Numbered from the stretch's first letter, positions 34,214 to 47,001 are shown. The stretch: DNA of 64,000 nucleotides from Gnetum montanum (GCA_015680685.1 MNCI01003613.1:450676-514675), one strand, 5' to 3'. Program-made: numbers and translations. The notes: generated by a model from the sequence alone, not told the origin.

Positions 34214-34752
34214 AATGGATTCAATGCCCTCCATACCTTTGCAAATTTTCTTGTTCCGTGTAATGGTGATATTGCAATCTTTTGTGAAATTTTTTAAGCA
34301 TTAACAATATTTTGGATTTACATTGTACTTGTTCTATATTCTGCAATGCTTTTTTTATGATATATGAGATTTAATTTTTTAAAAAAACTAATATGTTTAA
34401 ATTTTTTTTATCACATCTCCAGCTACGAACCGTCCCCACTTTTTTTTTAAGGCACACACGTACCCAAACACGTTATCCTGGATTCCACGCTTCCACGAAT
34501 CAAATTCTTTGGATGCATAGGTTTGAATCCATTGTCCAAATGAAATGGGGCTTCCACCGAAACGGATCAAAGAGAGGCCTACCTCCAACGGTCCTGCCTC
34601 AAAATGCACAGCTTCTGCTATTGCTACCGCTGTTCTTTTATCTAACTCTCGACCTAATGCTTTTGTAGGAAGCATTCATCTGAGCTCTCTCTCGCTGCAT
34701 TTTCGTTTTCCATCGAGACATTCATCATCGACTTTTGTCGTATCTATCAACA

Positions 34753-37700
34753 ATGCCCTCAAGTGAAGAAGATTTTGCAGCTGATTCTTTTTGTTCGTCC
34801 GAAAACGATGAAGATTTCGAATGCGAGGAGTATCCTTTCTTTGATCCAGATGCTTCTTCGTCAGATGAGTAAGTACATCTCTGTATCTGACTTCTTTCCC
34901 CTGGAAACTCAACTGCTCTGTTATGAATTTTTGCGGTGTTCAGGAGATTTTACGGAAAACATGAAAAAATTCTGGTTTTTTTTTTAATTTTTTTATGCGT
35001 TCAGAGATAGCGGCGATGCCAAACTGGGTCGCGGCAAGGCAGTGATTGACGCAAATGATGAGAAGGCATTTGAAGAGGTTGCCAAGTTGATCGCAGGTGG
35101 CCCGCAGAGGATTTTTCGTTTATCTTTTAAAGAGTTCAAAATGTTCTGTTTTTGCAATTTTCTTTGAATAGCATGTCACATTGCGGCGGAAATTTTGGTC
35201 CTCTCATTTGTAAAGCGTTGCTTTTATCTCATTGTGTAAATCAGGAGGCAAGTTAGATAAACTAAAGGTGGACCATTGCAAACTGTATTTGCGAAAATAT
35301 GGCCTGAGATTGACAGGGAGAAAGGCCGTTCTACTCGATCGAATCCGCGAACATCTCGAGTATGTTTGTTTCGTTAACTTTGTTCCTGATTAAGAATGTT
35401 TTTTAATTTTTATTAATAAGATATTTTTTTATGTCAGAGACTCAGAGACTTACGTTACATCTTTAATCTTTTTGAAGGCTCTCTGTTAAAGGAAAGAAAC
35501 TAAACATAGGCAGCAGTGGCTGAAAATCAGTATACCTTACTGACAATTCCATATTTCACCATGAAAATAAAAATGCATAGCATTGCATTGCACAATACTG
35601 GTTTCCGTCAACAAAATAAAGAAATATCAACCGAATCTCTGTCTTCGTTAACATGGCCATGTAATTCAAAATTAGCGTAGCATAAAGGTTTTAACATTCT
35701 GTGTTTTTGAGGAATGTAATTTTCCCGTAATTGACAAGATTCCCCTGCATTGAGTGCATTCTGATTGCAGATTCTTGATGTTTCTTTCTTACCACATACA
35801 TTTACAGTAATATTTAGTTTTGTAGGATAAAGGATGGAGCTGGTGAATCTAAGTATCCCAGGTCAAGTTTTGTTGCTGACTGCAAAGGTACCTTAATACG
35901 CAAATGAAAGGACTTATTTTTCTAGCCGTATGTGAGATATATACTGGGGGCTTTAGGAAGCATTCTGTCACCAACTGCAAATGCTCTAGCTTATGGTTGA
36001 CCTTGTGGTGTTCCTGCAGGTGATGCTTGCACCGGAGATGTTGTTATGTTTGAGCAAACTGTATACGATATGTAAGTTCAGATGGCTAATACGGTCACAG
36101 TGTCGTTAAAATGCTATTACCGTTTTCATGCAGTATGGGCTTAGTCTTTTTAGTTTTGAATACTTTTTCATTTTCATTTTCTTTGTTAATAAAAAACTGA
36201 GCTCTCTTACAATTGTTTGTCACAGGTACAATATTGCATCACGAAGTGCGTCTGGCCCTGCTATAGGCACACGGACTATTGCAGGCAGGATTGTTAAAGA
36301 GAGTTACGGTAAAGCCAAGCAGCAACATACTTTCACCGTAAGAATCAAGAGAGAACCCCATGCATGGAGCAGACAATCTGGGTTTATTAACTTTATTTGG
36401 AAATTGTTCGATGTCTTGTTGTTATGCTTTCTAAGAATTTTTCAGGATTTTGTTTTACTGATTTAACTTATATTTTTGACAAGATTGAGGTGCTATGGAG
36501 CACCGGTACTAAGCCTCTGCTTCCTATGCAACCTCTTCTCATTAAGGGACGCAACCTTTACAAACTCAAGACGTTAAGACAGGTGAGTCTACATTCATAC
36601 CGTTTTAAGGGGCTTCTGTTTTGACAAAGGGCCTAACACTGTAGAATTCTGCTTGGGATAGTTATGGTCAAATGAAGAGGACAGAAAGAAAATGCTTGAC
36701 GACAAGCACACGAGAGGGCATCTTGCTCGTCAGATGAGACAGCTCAGAGTACAAGATAAAAAATCTAAAAGGTATGTTTGAAATTTTTTTCGACTTAAAA
36801 TTTTTGAAATGTGAGCTTTTAAGGATGTTTTTCTGTAAACATTGAGCTTCCTAGTTACAACTTTTGAGAACAAATCTGTTTTAACTTGAACCTCAACCGA
36901 AATTTGAAATAAACCGGAGAAGCTTTGATAATCATAATCAGCACAGTTTTTCCAGGACTTTAGCTACCTGTACCTTGTTTTTTCCAAGTCGGCGTACTCA
37001 TATAAAACAGTTGCTTTCAGTTCATTTCTTGGCTCTAAAATCTACACTAACTTATTTGTTTAGTCATATTTGATTATTTGATGTAAAGAAAATGATCTTT
37101 TTTTTTGTATTTGATTATGGCAGAGGTAAATCACGCCAATCAAAAGTTGAACTAAAAGAAAACAAATCGATGTCAGACGAACTTTACCACGGCATTAATT
37201 TATCTAACACTGGATCTTCATTGCCCTTTCATTCTTCAAATGCCAATGTGAATGTCCCATTTGAAAAGAAACATGTGACAATTCGTGGCTTCCAAGGGGC
37301 CAATTCGGATGCTGTATCCAAAGATTTTGTGGACAAATTAACTGGGAAGAAACCTGTGGCAATGTCTGGCATGCAAGGAGGGGCATTTTTTAATGAGCGT
37401 TCTCTAGCCCCCGTTAATGGTGATGGCATTTCAGGATATCAACAACATGTTGGCAAAACTTGTCATGCAGAACCTTCTGGCATTTCACGAAACTCTCAAC
37501 ATGTTCACAGCAGAAGGTTTCATGAAGAAACTCATTACATGCCTGGGGACAACTTTGGGAACATAACCCATATGATGTCCAGGATGAAAGTCGCTGAATG
37601 CAGACGATCTGAAGGTGGCTTTAAATTTGGATCCCCAACAAGAGGGGATTTCAGGTCCTCAGGGAACTTTGAATATGCTAAAGCATCTATCCACTATAGA

Positions 37701-37811
37701 TCGCAGAGTGATAGACTTTGTCGATACTTTGCTCAAGGTAGATGTTGGTACGGTGAACAATGCAAATTCATACATGATGGAACAAACCAGTCGAGGCAAC
37801 TGTACAACTGA
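34753..37811 (+). CDS. SAP domain and CCCH zinc-finger protein (nine exons, 481 aa)
   Basis: Exons inferred from frame continuity and GT-AG sites: 34753-34868, 35005-35096, 35245-35359, 35826-35887, 36020-36071, 36226-36337, 36484-36582, 36662-36771, 37124-37811 (stop TGA). They total 1446 nt with no internal stop. The start is the first ATG after an in-frame TGA at 34681. Residues 1-45 are acidic and Ser-rich. A SAP domain at about 73-107 (LKVDHCKLYLRKYGL, RKAVLLDRIREHL) suggests binding to chromatin or AT-rich DNA. A conserved-looking middle region at about 128-245 holds GDVVMFEQTVYDMYNIASRS and LWSTGTKPLLP. A basic stretch follows. The C-terminal CCCH finger is C-x7-C-x5-C-x3-H with C452, C460, C466 and H470, a class that usually binds RNA. 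From memory it resembles the plant proteins named zinc finger CCCH domain-containing protein 62; this is unverified. A nuclear role in RNA or chromatin is inferred. It is the only intact gene here. Confidence 0.9.
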
Positions 37812-37946
37812 GAACACATCCTCTTCCTATTTCTCTGTGCAGTTCTTATTTGTCTGTTAATTTGCTATTTGGTTTCAAATGCAACGAACTTTCGTTCTCA
37901 AATATGCAGCTCTTGCAAGAAAATATGTTTGTGTGCTCGATATGCA

Positions 37947-37952
37947 AATAAA
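37947..37952 (+). terminator. Candidate polyadenylation signal AATAAA
   Basis: A canonical AATAAA lies 136 bases after the stop codon of the SAP-CCCH gene, within T-rich text. It is the nearest good candidate, but plant signals are loose. Confidence 0.5.
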
Positions 37953-37957
37953 TTGCA

Positions 37958-38879
37958 AAATACATATTCTCCTGCATTATTTTTAGCAGGTTTGTCAATT
38001 GTTAGATTCTTACCAGCAGAATATAAAGTGATGATCACCTTTTAAGGGTTTAGTCTTTTGAAAGAAATGTTAACTACTTTTCGGTTTGAACTTTTATATT
38101 CAACCTTTCTATTGTAACTCAGTTTTGGAAGATCATGATTTTTACGGAAGGCAAAGAATATACACCTTTGCGCTTCGATGGGAAAGGAAGGTGCCCTTAT
38201 TTTCCCTTAGATTATTTTCGAAATATACCTTATTTGCATGTTTCAGTGCTGTGACAAACATTCCAGGGCTACCATTATTACAAACAATTTGAATGTTTCT
38301 TTCTTTTCAATGACTATTATATTTGGTTGGCACGCTGGCCTTTTAGTGTTCATGATTTAATTACAGCAATTTACATTACACTGAACTTTTTCATGCCAGT
38401 TGAGAGGTGAAATAAATATATGTATGTATTTCACACTGGAGATGGCTTTCACGGCTGCAAAGGCACTTCTCTGTAATTTTAAAACATGTCTCGTACGCCC
38501 CTTTTGCATAGACCTTTCAAAGTGAGGAAAAGAGGTCATTATTTAGAGTAATGGCAAGGTGCTAGGTGGCTGGATAAACAATGAGCTTTTGGGTGGAAAC
38601 CTTTTTCGTAAGGCCCTACTTAGTAGAATGAATGTTATGCCTTCAAAACTGATGAGCATTTTATTTTGAAAGGAAGTAAATATTTCAAAGATTTGGCAAA
38701 GTAGACTTTTGTGAGCTATTCCCTAGTAAAATGTGCTGCTAGTTGTGCTTTGTTGAACATTAATAGGTCTTAAAAAGTGATGATTTCGAGGCATTCTTCT
38801 TAGTCATTTGAAATAATTTGATGGAAATAACATAATAGTGATTAACTAACAAACTAACTATGGATTTTGTAGCTGGTTT
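37958..38879. other. Downstream flank of the gene, no repeat or gene seen
   Basis: Mixed-composition DNA without similarity to other parts of the window and without a supported reading frame. It is the right edge of the gene island. Confidence 0.4.
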
Positions 38880-40260
38880 TGGGATTTAAAGTTACACCTT
38901 GGAGGTAGGGTGAATACGATATCTCAATAAAAAATTGCACAAACTTACTCATCTAACCACCAAAATATATTCTTACAAATGTTTAAGTATATTGCAGTAA
39001 AGTGCATTTAAACTAAGATCAAAATGAAATGCAAGAAATAAAATGAAGTTGACACTACACACCAAAATTTCTAATGGTACAATAAGGGCCTAGTCCACTC
39101 TCTAGGGCTATCCAAGCTCTTTTTCTCTTTTGATCTTTAGATCCTTCAAAAACAAATGCTAGTTTCAAGGGTTTCCAATCTTGCTTTCTGTAATTGGAAT
39201 TTTAAGGGTAAAATCCTCAAGCCAGATCTCACTCCAAGGGAAATGACCGATGCTTTAGAGATCTCGTAACCAATAAGGTTGCATCCAATATAAACACAAA
39301 TCACACTAGAGAAACAAGGACTTTGAGCAAAAGAATGCCATAAAGGTTTTTTGTTTGTTAACTTTCTTACATTATCAAATTTTCTTTTGAAGCTCTTCTA
39401 CTTTTTTTTTTCAAACTTATACAATCAATTTTTCTTTTGAAGATGTTCTACTTCTCTTTGATTTAGTTTGGTTTTGTTCATATACCAAACTTCATCCAAC
39501 AATTCATCTCCACTTGTGTCTCAATAGGCAAATGATGTTCTTGCAGGAATGCTCCACCCTTGAAGATAAATGGTAGCTTTTTCTCTTTAATGCTTTGCTT
39601 GTCTCATAACATTTAAGGGGCTTTTTGGCTTTTGGCCTTTTTTATTTTTTTATTTTTCATTTTTCCTCGAAAGGTCGAGCTTAACTAAGGTTGGTTAACC
39701 TATGCCTAGGTTGGTTGACCTAAAAAGTGTTCCTTTTTTCTCAACTCTGAACTTTCTATTTTTTTTAGGTTGCATGACCTATGAAGGTCTTGGTCAACCT
39801 TAAGAGTGATGCATTTTTCTTTTAACTAAAATTGATGAGCTCTTAGGTCTATTGACCTTAGGTAGTGTTGGTCAACCTATGGGCCATTTGGTTGACTAAA
39901 GGATTACTCATTTTGGCAATGAGCTTAATCATCCAAAACTTCTCTAAGGCTTTATCCTCCATGATGATCAATGTGCATTTTGACATTTCAAATCTCCAAT
40001 TCAATTAATAATATCCCCCTATCTGGACATGATAAAAGTACCTTCTTTTGGAAGATGGTAAAAACAACACACACAACTATAAGAAATCCAAAACAAAATG
40101 GATAGCCATGCAAATTTTTAGGGTTCTCTTGAGTTTATTACTCCCTTTTCTTCTTTTTTGTTGTTAGTATTCTCCCTCTTGTTTGACATCGACAAAAAAG
40201 AAAAAAAGAAAAAATGTGCTTTCAAGGAACAAAAGAGACCATGGAAAGGCTTGCAAGGTG
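38880..40260 (-). mobile_element. Probable Copia-type LTR and adjoining 3' internal remnant
   Basis: At 40010-40022 the minus strand has a polypurine tract (AGATAGGGGGATA) next to a possible LTR start (TTATTAATTGAATTGG), so an LTR would run from about 40012 down to about 38880. 40175-40210 reads 'tctccctcttgtttgacatc', a phrase like the polypyrimidine/'gacatc' text preceding 3' LTRs of plant Copia SIRE-type elements in reverse. 38900-38930 resembles the 'ggtgaata' block common in such repeats. There is no coding support, so the class is inference. A cluster of 'ttggttgacct'/'tggtcaacc' words lies at 39690-39900. Confidence 0.45.
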
Positions 40261-40319
40261 GAGGCGTGGCGGGAGGGGGAGGTTGACTTTATGTCAAAAT
40301 TTGTACTCAAAATCTACTA

Positions 40320-41900
40320 CTAAGCACATGAAAATAATACAAAATTTTCTTTCAATTTCACAAGATCAAGGGTTGACTTTTGGCTAATTTTGACCATTTT
40401 GAATCATGCATGTATGTTTCTAAGGTTGCTCGAGTCAATAGTGAAAGTCTAAGGCTGAAATTTGGTGATTTTAAGGGTTTTGGATGATTTTATGAGCTTC
40501 CCCTTTTGTTCCATGCTAGCTCTATGTTTTCCAACATGGAACCAGCTAGGAGGATCTTGGAAGTCACGAAAAAGGATCATTTTTAATAATTTTTGGCTAC
40601 TAGAGTCCTTGGGAAGGTTGATGTTTTAACCAAAGTCATTTTGAGGTAAAACTTGGGGTTTTTAACCATCCCCCTCCATCCATGTTGGCTCCATGTTGGC
40701 TAGCATGAAAGAGGTTCTTCCAAGTGTGGAAGATCTAGGGGTTAGGTTTTGAATCACTTTAGTAGGTTTTGACAAGGTTTCAAAGTTGCCAAGGGTTGTA
40801 GAGATCAAGAGATAAGATTTGGCCTTGAAATCCATCAATTTTGAGGCTTCTTAGTGTTCATGCAGCTATTCTCCCTTTCTTGCATGTTGGGTATCATGGC
40901 CCCAACATGGAAGGGAGGGGGATGATTTCCTTTTGACATTTTTGACAAGTTTTAAGACATATAAAGCTTTCAGTAGGCTTTGGCAGGGTCTAGAGGTCAC
41001 TAGGGTAGGTCATAGGGTTGTTTTGAGTCATAGAAATGAGTTTTATGGCATACCCTAGAGCATCCATGTTAGCTACCATGGAAGAGGGGGTGCTTAGTGT
41101 GGAACATGATTAGGAAATCAAAATCAACTCAAAATTTGAAGATTATTAACTACTGGAGGCCATGAAATGACACCAAGGCTATTAAGGTAGAAATTATGAT
41201 CATTTGAAGCCTGGAAAAGGGTTTCATGTTATACCCCTTAAGCCTCCACACTATTTCCATGTTGGTAGCATGGAGGGGAAGGGGTGCTGGGGTTCACTAG
41301 CATGGGGTGAGATTTAAGATTGAAAATTAACTCTTTACAATGCAAAATTAGGCTATTGGAAGCTGTATGGGAGTATTGAGGTTAAGATATGGTAACTAGG
41401 CAATCAAATTTGATGATTTTAGGTCTCCCCCCATCCATCCATGCTAGCTAGCATGGAGGCAACCTCCCTTAGTGTGGAAGAACCAAATCCAAAAGTTTTA
41501 ATCATTTTTGACTAGATTTTCCAAGGTTTCAAGGTTGTTGGAGGTGGTTGGAGGGGTTCTAGGTCATGGGAGCTTGCTCTAGGGATCAAATCTAATATTA
41601 ATGGGCACTGGGGGATAAGAATAGGTGTTACTCACTTTGCTCCATGTTGGGCTCATCGCTGAGGAGTGCTACCCTAGTGTGGAAGCCTAAAATAGCAAGA
41701 TTTGCTAAGGTGTTGCTTCTTTCAAAACTCTAGTATTCATGCATGTCAATGGAAATTGCCAAAAATGGCAAGGGGAGTTAGGCTGATGGTTATGGGAGGT
41801 AGGAAGCATGCATCCACATTGATTGCACATTGGGTAGCATGGATGCAAGGGGGTTATGGTGAAAAGGGGTTTAAATGGATTTTAATGGTCCAAAACTCTA
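40320..41900. repeat. Diverged tandem array, about 190-bp unit, eight or so copies
   Basis: A near-palindromic core like CCATGTTGGCTAGCATGG recurs near 40512, 40690, 40884, 41056, 41255, 41443, 41645 and 41825, spaced 172-202 bases apart. Each core is followed by a G-rich stretch and 'cttagtgtggaa'-like text. It is preceded by 'ttttgac..gtttcaaggttg' and 'gattttaggg..tccccc' blocks. The spacing and repeated order of blocks show a tandem array, not chance. Tandem repeats of this kind are known in 3' regions of Tat/Ogre-type elements. Confidence 0.75.
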
Positions 41901-43839
41901 GCATAGAGGAGGTTTGAAAACATAAAACCCACTGGTGAGGCCCACTGAAAAAAACCAAAAAATTTAAAATTTTGAACTAAGGTTTTGTTTCCAACCACTC
42001 TCAACATAGTGGAGAATTTCCCTCGAACTTTAGTGCACTTGTAGTTCCAAGGCACCAACTTGGTAATGGGGTTTGGGCATAAGTGTTTTGGTTTAGGTGT
42101 AGGCTTTTATTGTTAAATCTTGCAAAAAACTCATCATAGATCATCATTCTAACACCTAGTGCATTGGAGGAGAGCCTTAGGAGAGATTTTTGTAGAAAAA
42201 ATCATTCATCTTTAGCGTTGAAGCCTTAGGTCTTCATCCTAGCTAGCATAGAAGCTTCAACCCTCCTAGTTTTCAAGCTTTTTCAATGTTGTTGGAGCCA
42301 TGGTGAAGCAACAAGGAGGTAGCAACAAGAATCCAAGATCCAGGTAGAAAATGAATTAGCCAAGAAGATTTCCACTCTTCCTAGAATTTTTTCCATCTAG
42401 GGGTCTTCTTCCTCTATTCTAAGGTATGTCATACTTGGTAGTTTTCTGTAGTTTCCTAGCCATTTTTATGCTTTCCTAGCTAGGAAAAGGTCATTTTCTT
42501 TAGATTTATGTGAAAGGACTTGATCAAATTAAATTCTAATAAAATCCTACATCATATTTTTGCTATTTCTATGTAGATCTATGGTTATTTTTCTATTTTG
42601 ATCTTGGAAGATTTGATTTGTAAAATAGGCTTGCTTTTTTGTTTGTGCTTTTTCTAAAATTTTGTTCCTGAAGCCAACTTTCTTAGATCTAGGCTGAAGG
42701 ACCTATCAAAATTTAATGTTAACAAAATCATAACCCACTATTTTGATGTTTTTATACATGGGTATAAGTTTTTTTTTTTCTGTTTTAGCTATAATTCATG
42801 GCTAGATTAAGTTGAGTTTTACTAGTTTTGTGATTTTTGGTGCTTTTTTAATATGAAAAGCAAGCAAGTTTGCATATTTTTTATTTAGAAAATGGAATAA
42901 TGTTGGAAACATATAAGGTTAAATTTTTTTAGGGTTATGTTTAAGCTTTCTAATGGATGTGATTTCGTTTGATTTGGATGTGAAATGATAAAGTTATAGG
43001 CATTTCAATCAAGTTGTGTAATTAGGGATTGTCATTTTTCAGATTTTCATCTAAGTTTATGATTTTTTTTTTCAATAAATAGAAAGTGTTTTGAATTTTT
43101 TTTAAAGCATTAATGCATAGGGATCATTTAATCTTTCAAATGGTGGTAGAATCACTATGTTTAGAGTTCAAATGAATTTTTGGCTAATTTTTCATGAAGC
43201 CTATGTGAAAGGGGGTTTAGGTTGATGGCTATGGTTTTGCTATTTTTGGCTATGTTTTATGTAAGAATGGTTATGTGCTCTAGTTGTAATGGCCATGGCT
43301 GAAGTGCTTATTATTTTAGGATTCCTTTTTTGGTGGGATCATTGAAATTGAAGCTAGGATGAATTTTTGACTATGGCTATGTTAATTAGGCTTAATTTTT
43401 GTTGTGGCCCCTTACCCCCTTGGAGATGGACAATGTTGACATCCTTAGAAATTTTCCTTACCTACATTCATCCTCCCAGGGGTGCCTAGGAATGTTTGCA
43501 ATGCTCTAATTTTTTTTGAATGTCATAAGAAATTTTTACTATTTTTGTTAGCATCCATGCTTTTGGCTATTTTCTAGATTTTAAATTTGGTTGTGTTCAT
43601 TGAGGTATTATCTAGGTGATAATGCCTTGGCTATGATGTATAAGGCTATGAAATGTTGTAATAATATTATTTTGGAATTTCTTAAGAAAATTTGAATAAA
43701 CACCTTAGAGCTTTTTACAGGGGCTAATTTCATCCTCAACTATGATGTTTTTCCATTTAAAACTTGTCAAGAAATTATAAGTGTTGAAATGTTGTTCTAA
43801 TGATGCTTTTTTCTTCCCCCTATAGGGTCCTATTGAAGC
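41901..43839. other. Non-coding part of the large Tat-like element (inferred)
   Basis: No coding sequence or repeat partner is visible. T-rich tracts dominate 42400-43800. It lies between the 190-bp array and the antisense ORF, so it is most simply the long untranslated region of the same element. 42350-42430 has Lys/Ser-like text just before a possible splice donor ('aaggtatgtc'). Confidence 0.35.
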
Positions 43840-46800
43840 GCATTCTCATTGTGGTAGAGTTAGTGGGAATCTTATGCTATATCAGCTAGCCCAAGGCCAA
43901 CATACCTCTCCTTGACATGGACCTGGAGAAGGCATCACAATGGTTCCATTCAGGGGCAAGGGAATTCCTTGCTTACCTTATGCAACACTTTATTATGATG
44001 ATGTGATCATACTTATCTGTAGAGGTGGCCAAGGTCATAGTGGAGACCTTGCTACCTGGGTCTATGCAGTTGGCTACTCAGTTTATAATTGATGATTTAG
44101 AGATTCAAGTAGCAAGAGAGTTGGCAGACACCATCGATGCATGTTACGTTTCAAACATCTAGATGATGCCAGAGTATTCTTGGTACAACATCAATAATAC
44201 TCTAATGGTGGTGCAAAGAGTCCACTCTTTATTCCATCTTCTAGGCACTGTGTACTAGTTACAGGGGTAAGCATGGCTATTATAGGTTTTAATGTTTTGG
44301 CTTTATTTAATTTTGTCATCTTTCCTAACTTGTACATTTCATACACATCTTGTAGGTATAGGGTTAATGAGAAAAGCTTGATCAAGAACAATTAGACCTT
44401 GGTAGTAGCCCACACTACGTTGAGTGAATTGACCAAAGGCCCCAAGATCAAACATGTTGTTTTCAAATAGCTAAGTAGGGACTTTGATGAATACCCTACC
44501 AAATTTGACCCTATTTACAAGAAGTGTATGGTTGCCAAAATAGTGCATAGCTAGTGAATGGCTTCCAAGGCCATCAGAGATATGGGCATCATTACTTGGA
44601 GCCTCACATGAGCTTCATCAAGCAAGAAGAAGAAAGGTGAAAAAAGAATGATTTTCTATGTTAAGGTTTTATGGCTATCTAGGTCTTGAGTATTCTATGG
44701 TCTAAACATAGTTGTGTTGATGCTAAGCATTTGTCTTTTGCTTACAGGGCCTTCCACTTCCACTGATGTCACCATACCTCTTACTAGACATTTTGTAGAT
44801 ACTCTCATGCCAAATTTTGATGAGGTGGGGTTAGCATAGGAGAGGTTGAGTGGGCAAGCTTCTAAGAGCATCCAAAAAAATATCATGCTTGCATGTTTGC
44901 TCAAGTTTTTCATGGAAAACTCTCCAAGAATGAATTCTTGGTGGTGAAGAGGAATGGATCATGGATGTGCTAGGACCCAAAAAAACTCTCCAAGCCTTGG
45001 ATAAAACATCTTTCTCCAACTACGTAGGCTCAGAACCCATCGAAAGACATGGGAGATTCATTATTTATGAACACCAAGAACCTAGGTGCTAGTTTGTGTG
45101 AATTCCCTAATAGCATGGGGGAGGAGCCTCTTACATTCCCAGTGAACATCAAGAGAGCCCAATAGTTGCTTTATGAGGCCAATGTAATAGCCAACGCTAG
45201 TTTGAAATGGCTAGTGGAGGAGGTACCACTAGCATCAGAGCCTCCCTTCAAGCAAAGGATTATCTTTAAGATCCCTTAGCTAGATTAGGTAGTCATAGGT
45301 ATGCTGTAACTACATTATTATTATTTTTGACTATATTATATCTTATGGCTATATGTGCTAACTTGTGTAATGGGTTACAATTGTAGATCAACGATAGAAC
45401 TTAGCAACCCAAGCTACCATTGCGGAAGAAGAGAAAAGGTAAGTAGAGGAGGTACACAAACATGCAAAGGAAGAGGAGCAATAGAGGAGGAACAAAGATA
45501 TGTAGAGGAGGCACTCTTGGAACAAGATATGGATGATCTAGATGCCTTGTTTGATGAGCCACTTTCTGAGAAGCCTCTGATTGACATCCTTGATGATGAC
45601 GATGAGGATGAAAATGTGAACGTAGGTATACCTATGATATAATTTTTGTTTCCTATGGTTTTATATTAAATTTTTTAGTTCTCTTTTGTTCAAAAATTCT
45701 TATGCTTATCATAGTTATTGAGTCACCAGTAGAGGCCTCCACATCCACATTCTATAGGAAACCATGGGTAGAGGTCTTGAACAAGATAGAATTCATGAAC
45801 AAAATGGCAAAGGACAACATCAGTAGATTGAAATAGATTGCATCCAAGATCGGTAAGAACTATGTTTTTCTATGCCTTAGTTATTTTGCTATGAGTTATA
45901 TTTTACGCTATGGCTACCTCAAGTTGTATATTGTGTTTATGGTTATATGTTTTTATTATTTTTAGTGCCATTAGTTGTGTTGGACCTAGCCCAAGACATG
46001 GAGTTTGACTCCTTGCCTAAACTTCCTCTTGACATCTCACATGTTCCCCTGAAGCTGTACAAAACTACCATTGATCTAACAGTTTCATGCACAAAAGCTT
46101 CATGGGAGATTTAGAGGTCCAAAAAATTCCTATGGGAATAGGTTGTAGCCTTAAAGGAGAAAAAATAAAAGGGAAGATGATAGGATCCATGATCTTGAGG
46201 AATGTAATGCCTTTGTGGAGGCCCAAGTGGATAACTTGGGGATCATATGGATTAAGAAAATCACATGGACTTGATACTAGTACATCATTCGTGACAAGGT
46301 TTCCCTCTCCCAAGAGTTGCACAAGTAGTAGATGTAGATGGACCTAATCTCTTAAAAGGTACAAGATTAGAAGGATTATAGTGCTTTAGTCCTAGAGTGG
46401 GGTAAGACACAAAAAGATCACAAGTGGAAGTATAAGGCTGATTAGGAGGCATACCTGAATTGGCTAAAGAGGGAGACAACTGAATGATAGAAGAGAAATC
46501 TATTTATCTAGGGCATTTAGCCTAAGAGTGCCTTCAACCTCCTTGAAAGAACTCTTACGGTAGTTGAGTTTTCCACTTCCATATCACTACAACTATAGAT
46601 GAGGTCTCTATGACTATGATCTCATAGGTGTTGCCATCATGGATGGGTGTAGATAGGACCAACATCTTCATAGGCATTAACTTTGGAAACATTAACTAGG
46701 CCAACATGACAAAATGTCAAATTCTCCAATGTTTGAAGATTGGCCTTCACCATCTTTCCCAAAAGTTCATAGAGCCAAATTCCCCATATGTTTGATGGTG

Positions 46801-47001
46801 TTTATGTTTTAAGTTCTAAGTTTTAGTTTTGTGGTTGTTTATGTCATGGTTTTGATTATTATGGTTACTAATCAATTGTATGTTGTTATGTCATAGGCAC
46901 CATATGATTTCGGTAGCCCTAGCAATGCAAGCAATGATGATGATGATGAAGCACCACATCCTCCCCCTTTGGATGCCCCCTTGGCACCACTAGATGCATA
47001 A
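43840..47001 (+). pseudogene. Decayed multi-exon ORF, antisense to the flanking Tat-type gag-protease
   Basis: Several + strand blocks are open and separated by T-rich, intron-like DNA with plausible donors and acceptors. Examples are a donor at 44266 (GGTAAGC), acceptors ending near 44355 (TTGTAG), 44748 (TTACAG) and 45388 (TTGTAG), and a final acceptor near 46897 (TCATAG). Readable pieces include AKVIVETLLPGSM with RELADTIDACYVSN, the acidic ALFDEPLSEKPLIDILDDDD at 45540-45600, and a last exon with SNASNDDDDEAPHPPPLDA ending at TAA 46999-47001. Stops and at least one frameshift (about 45430-45500) break it. I do not recognise a domain. Tat-lineage elements are known to carry an extra, often antisense, ORF between pol and the 3' LTR, and the position fits that. 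Confidence 0.5.

Noticed and set aside
34393-34766. Several 70-90-codon frames on both strands around the gene start
   Set aside because: They overlap the 5' flank and exon 1 in other frames and have no recognisable domain; the spliced model explains the region.
36128-36624. Open frames covering exons 6 and 7 with intron sequence
   Set aside because: They read through the introns; the inserted residues are T-rich intron translation and the phases are better satisfied by splicing.
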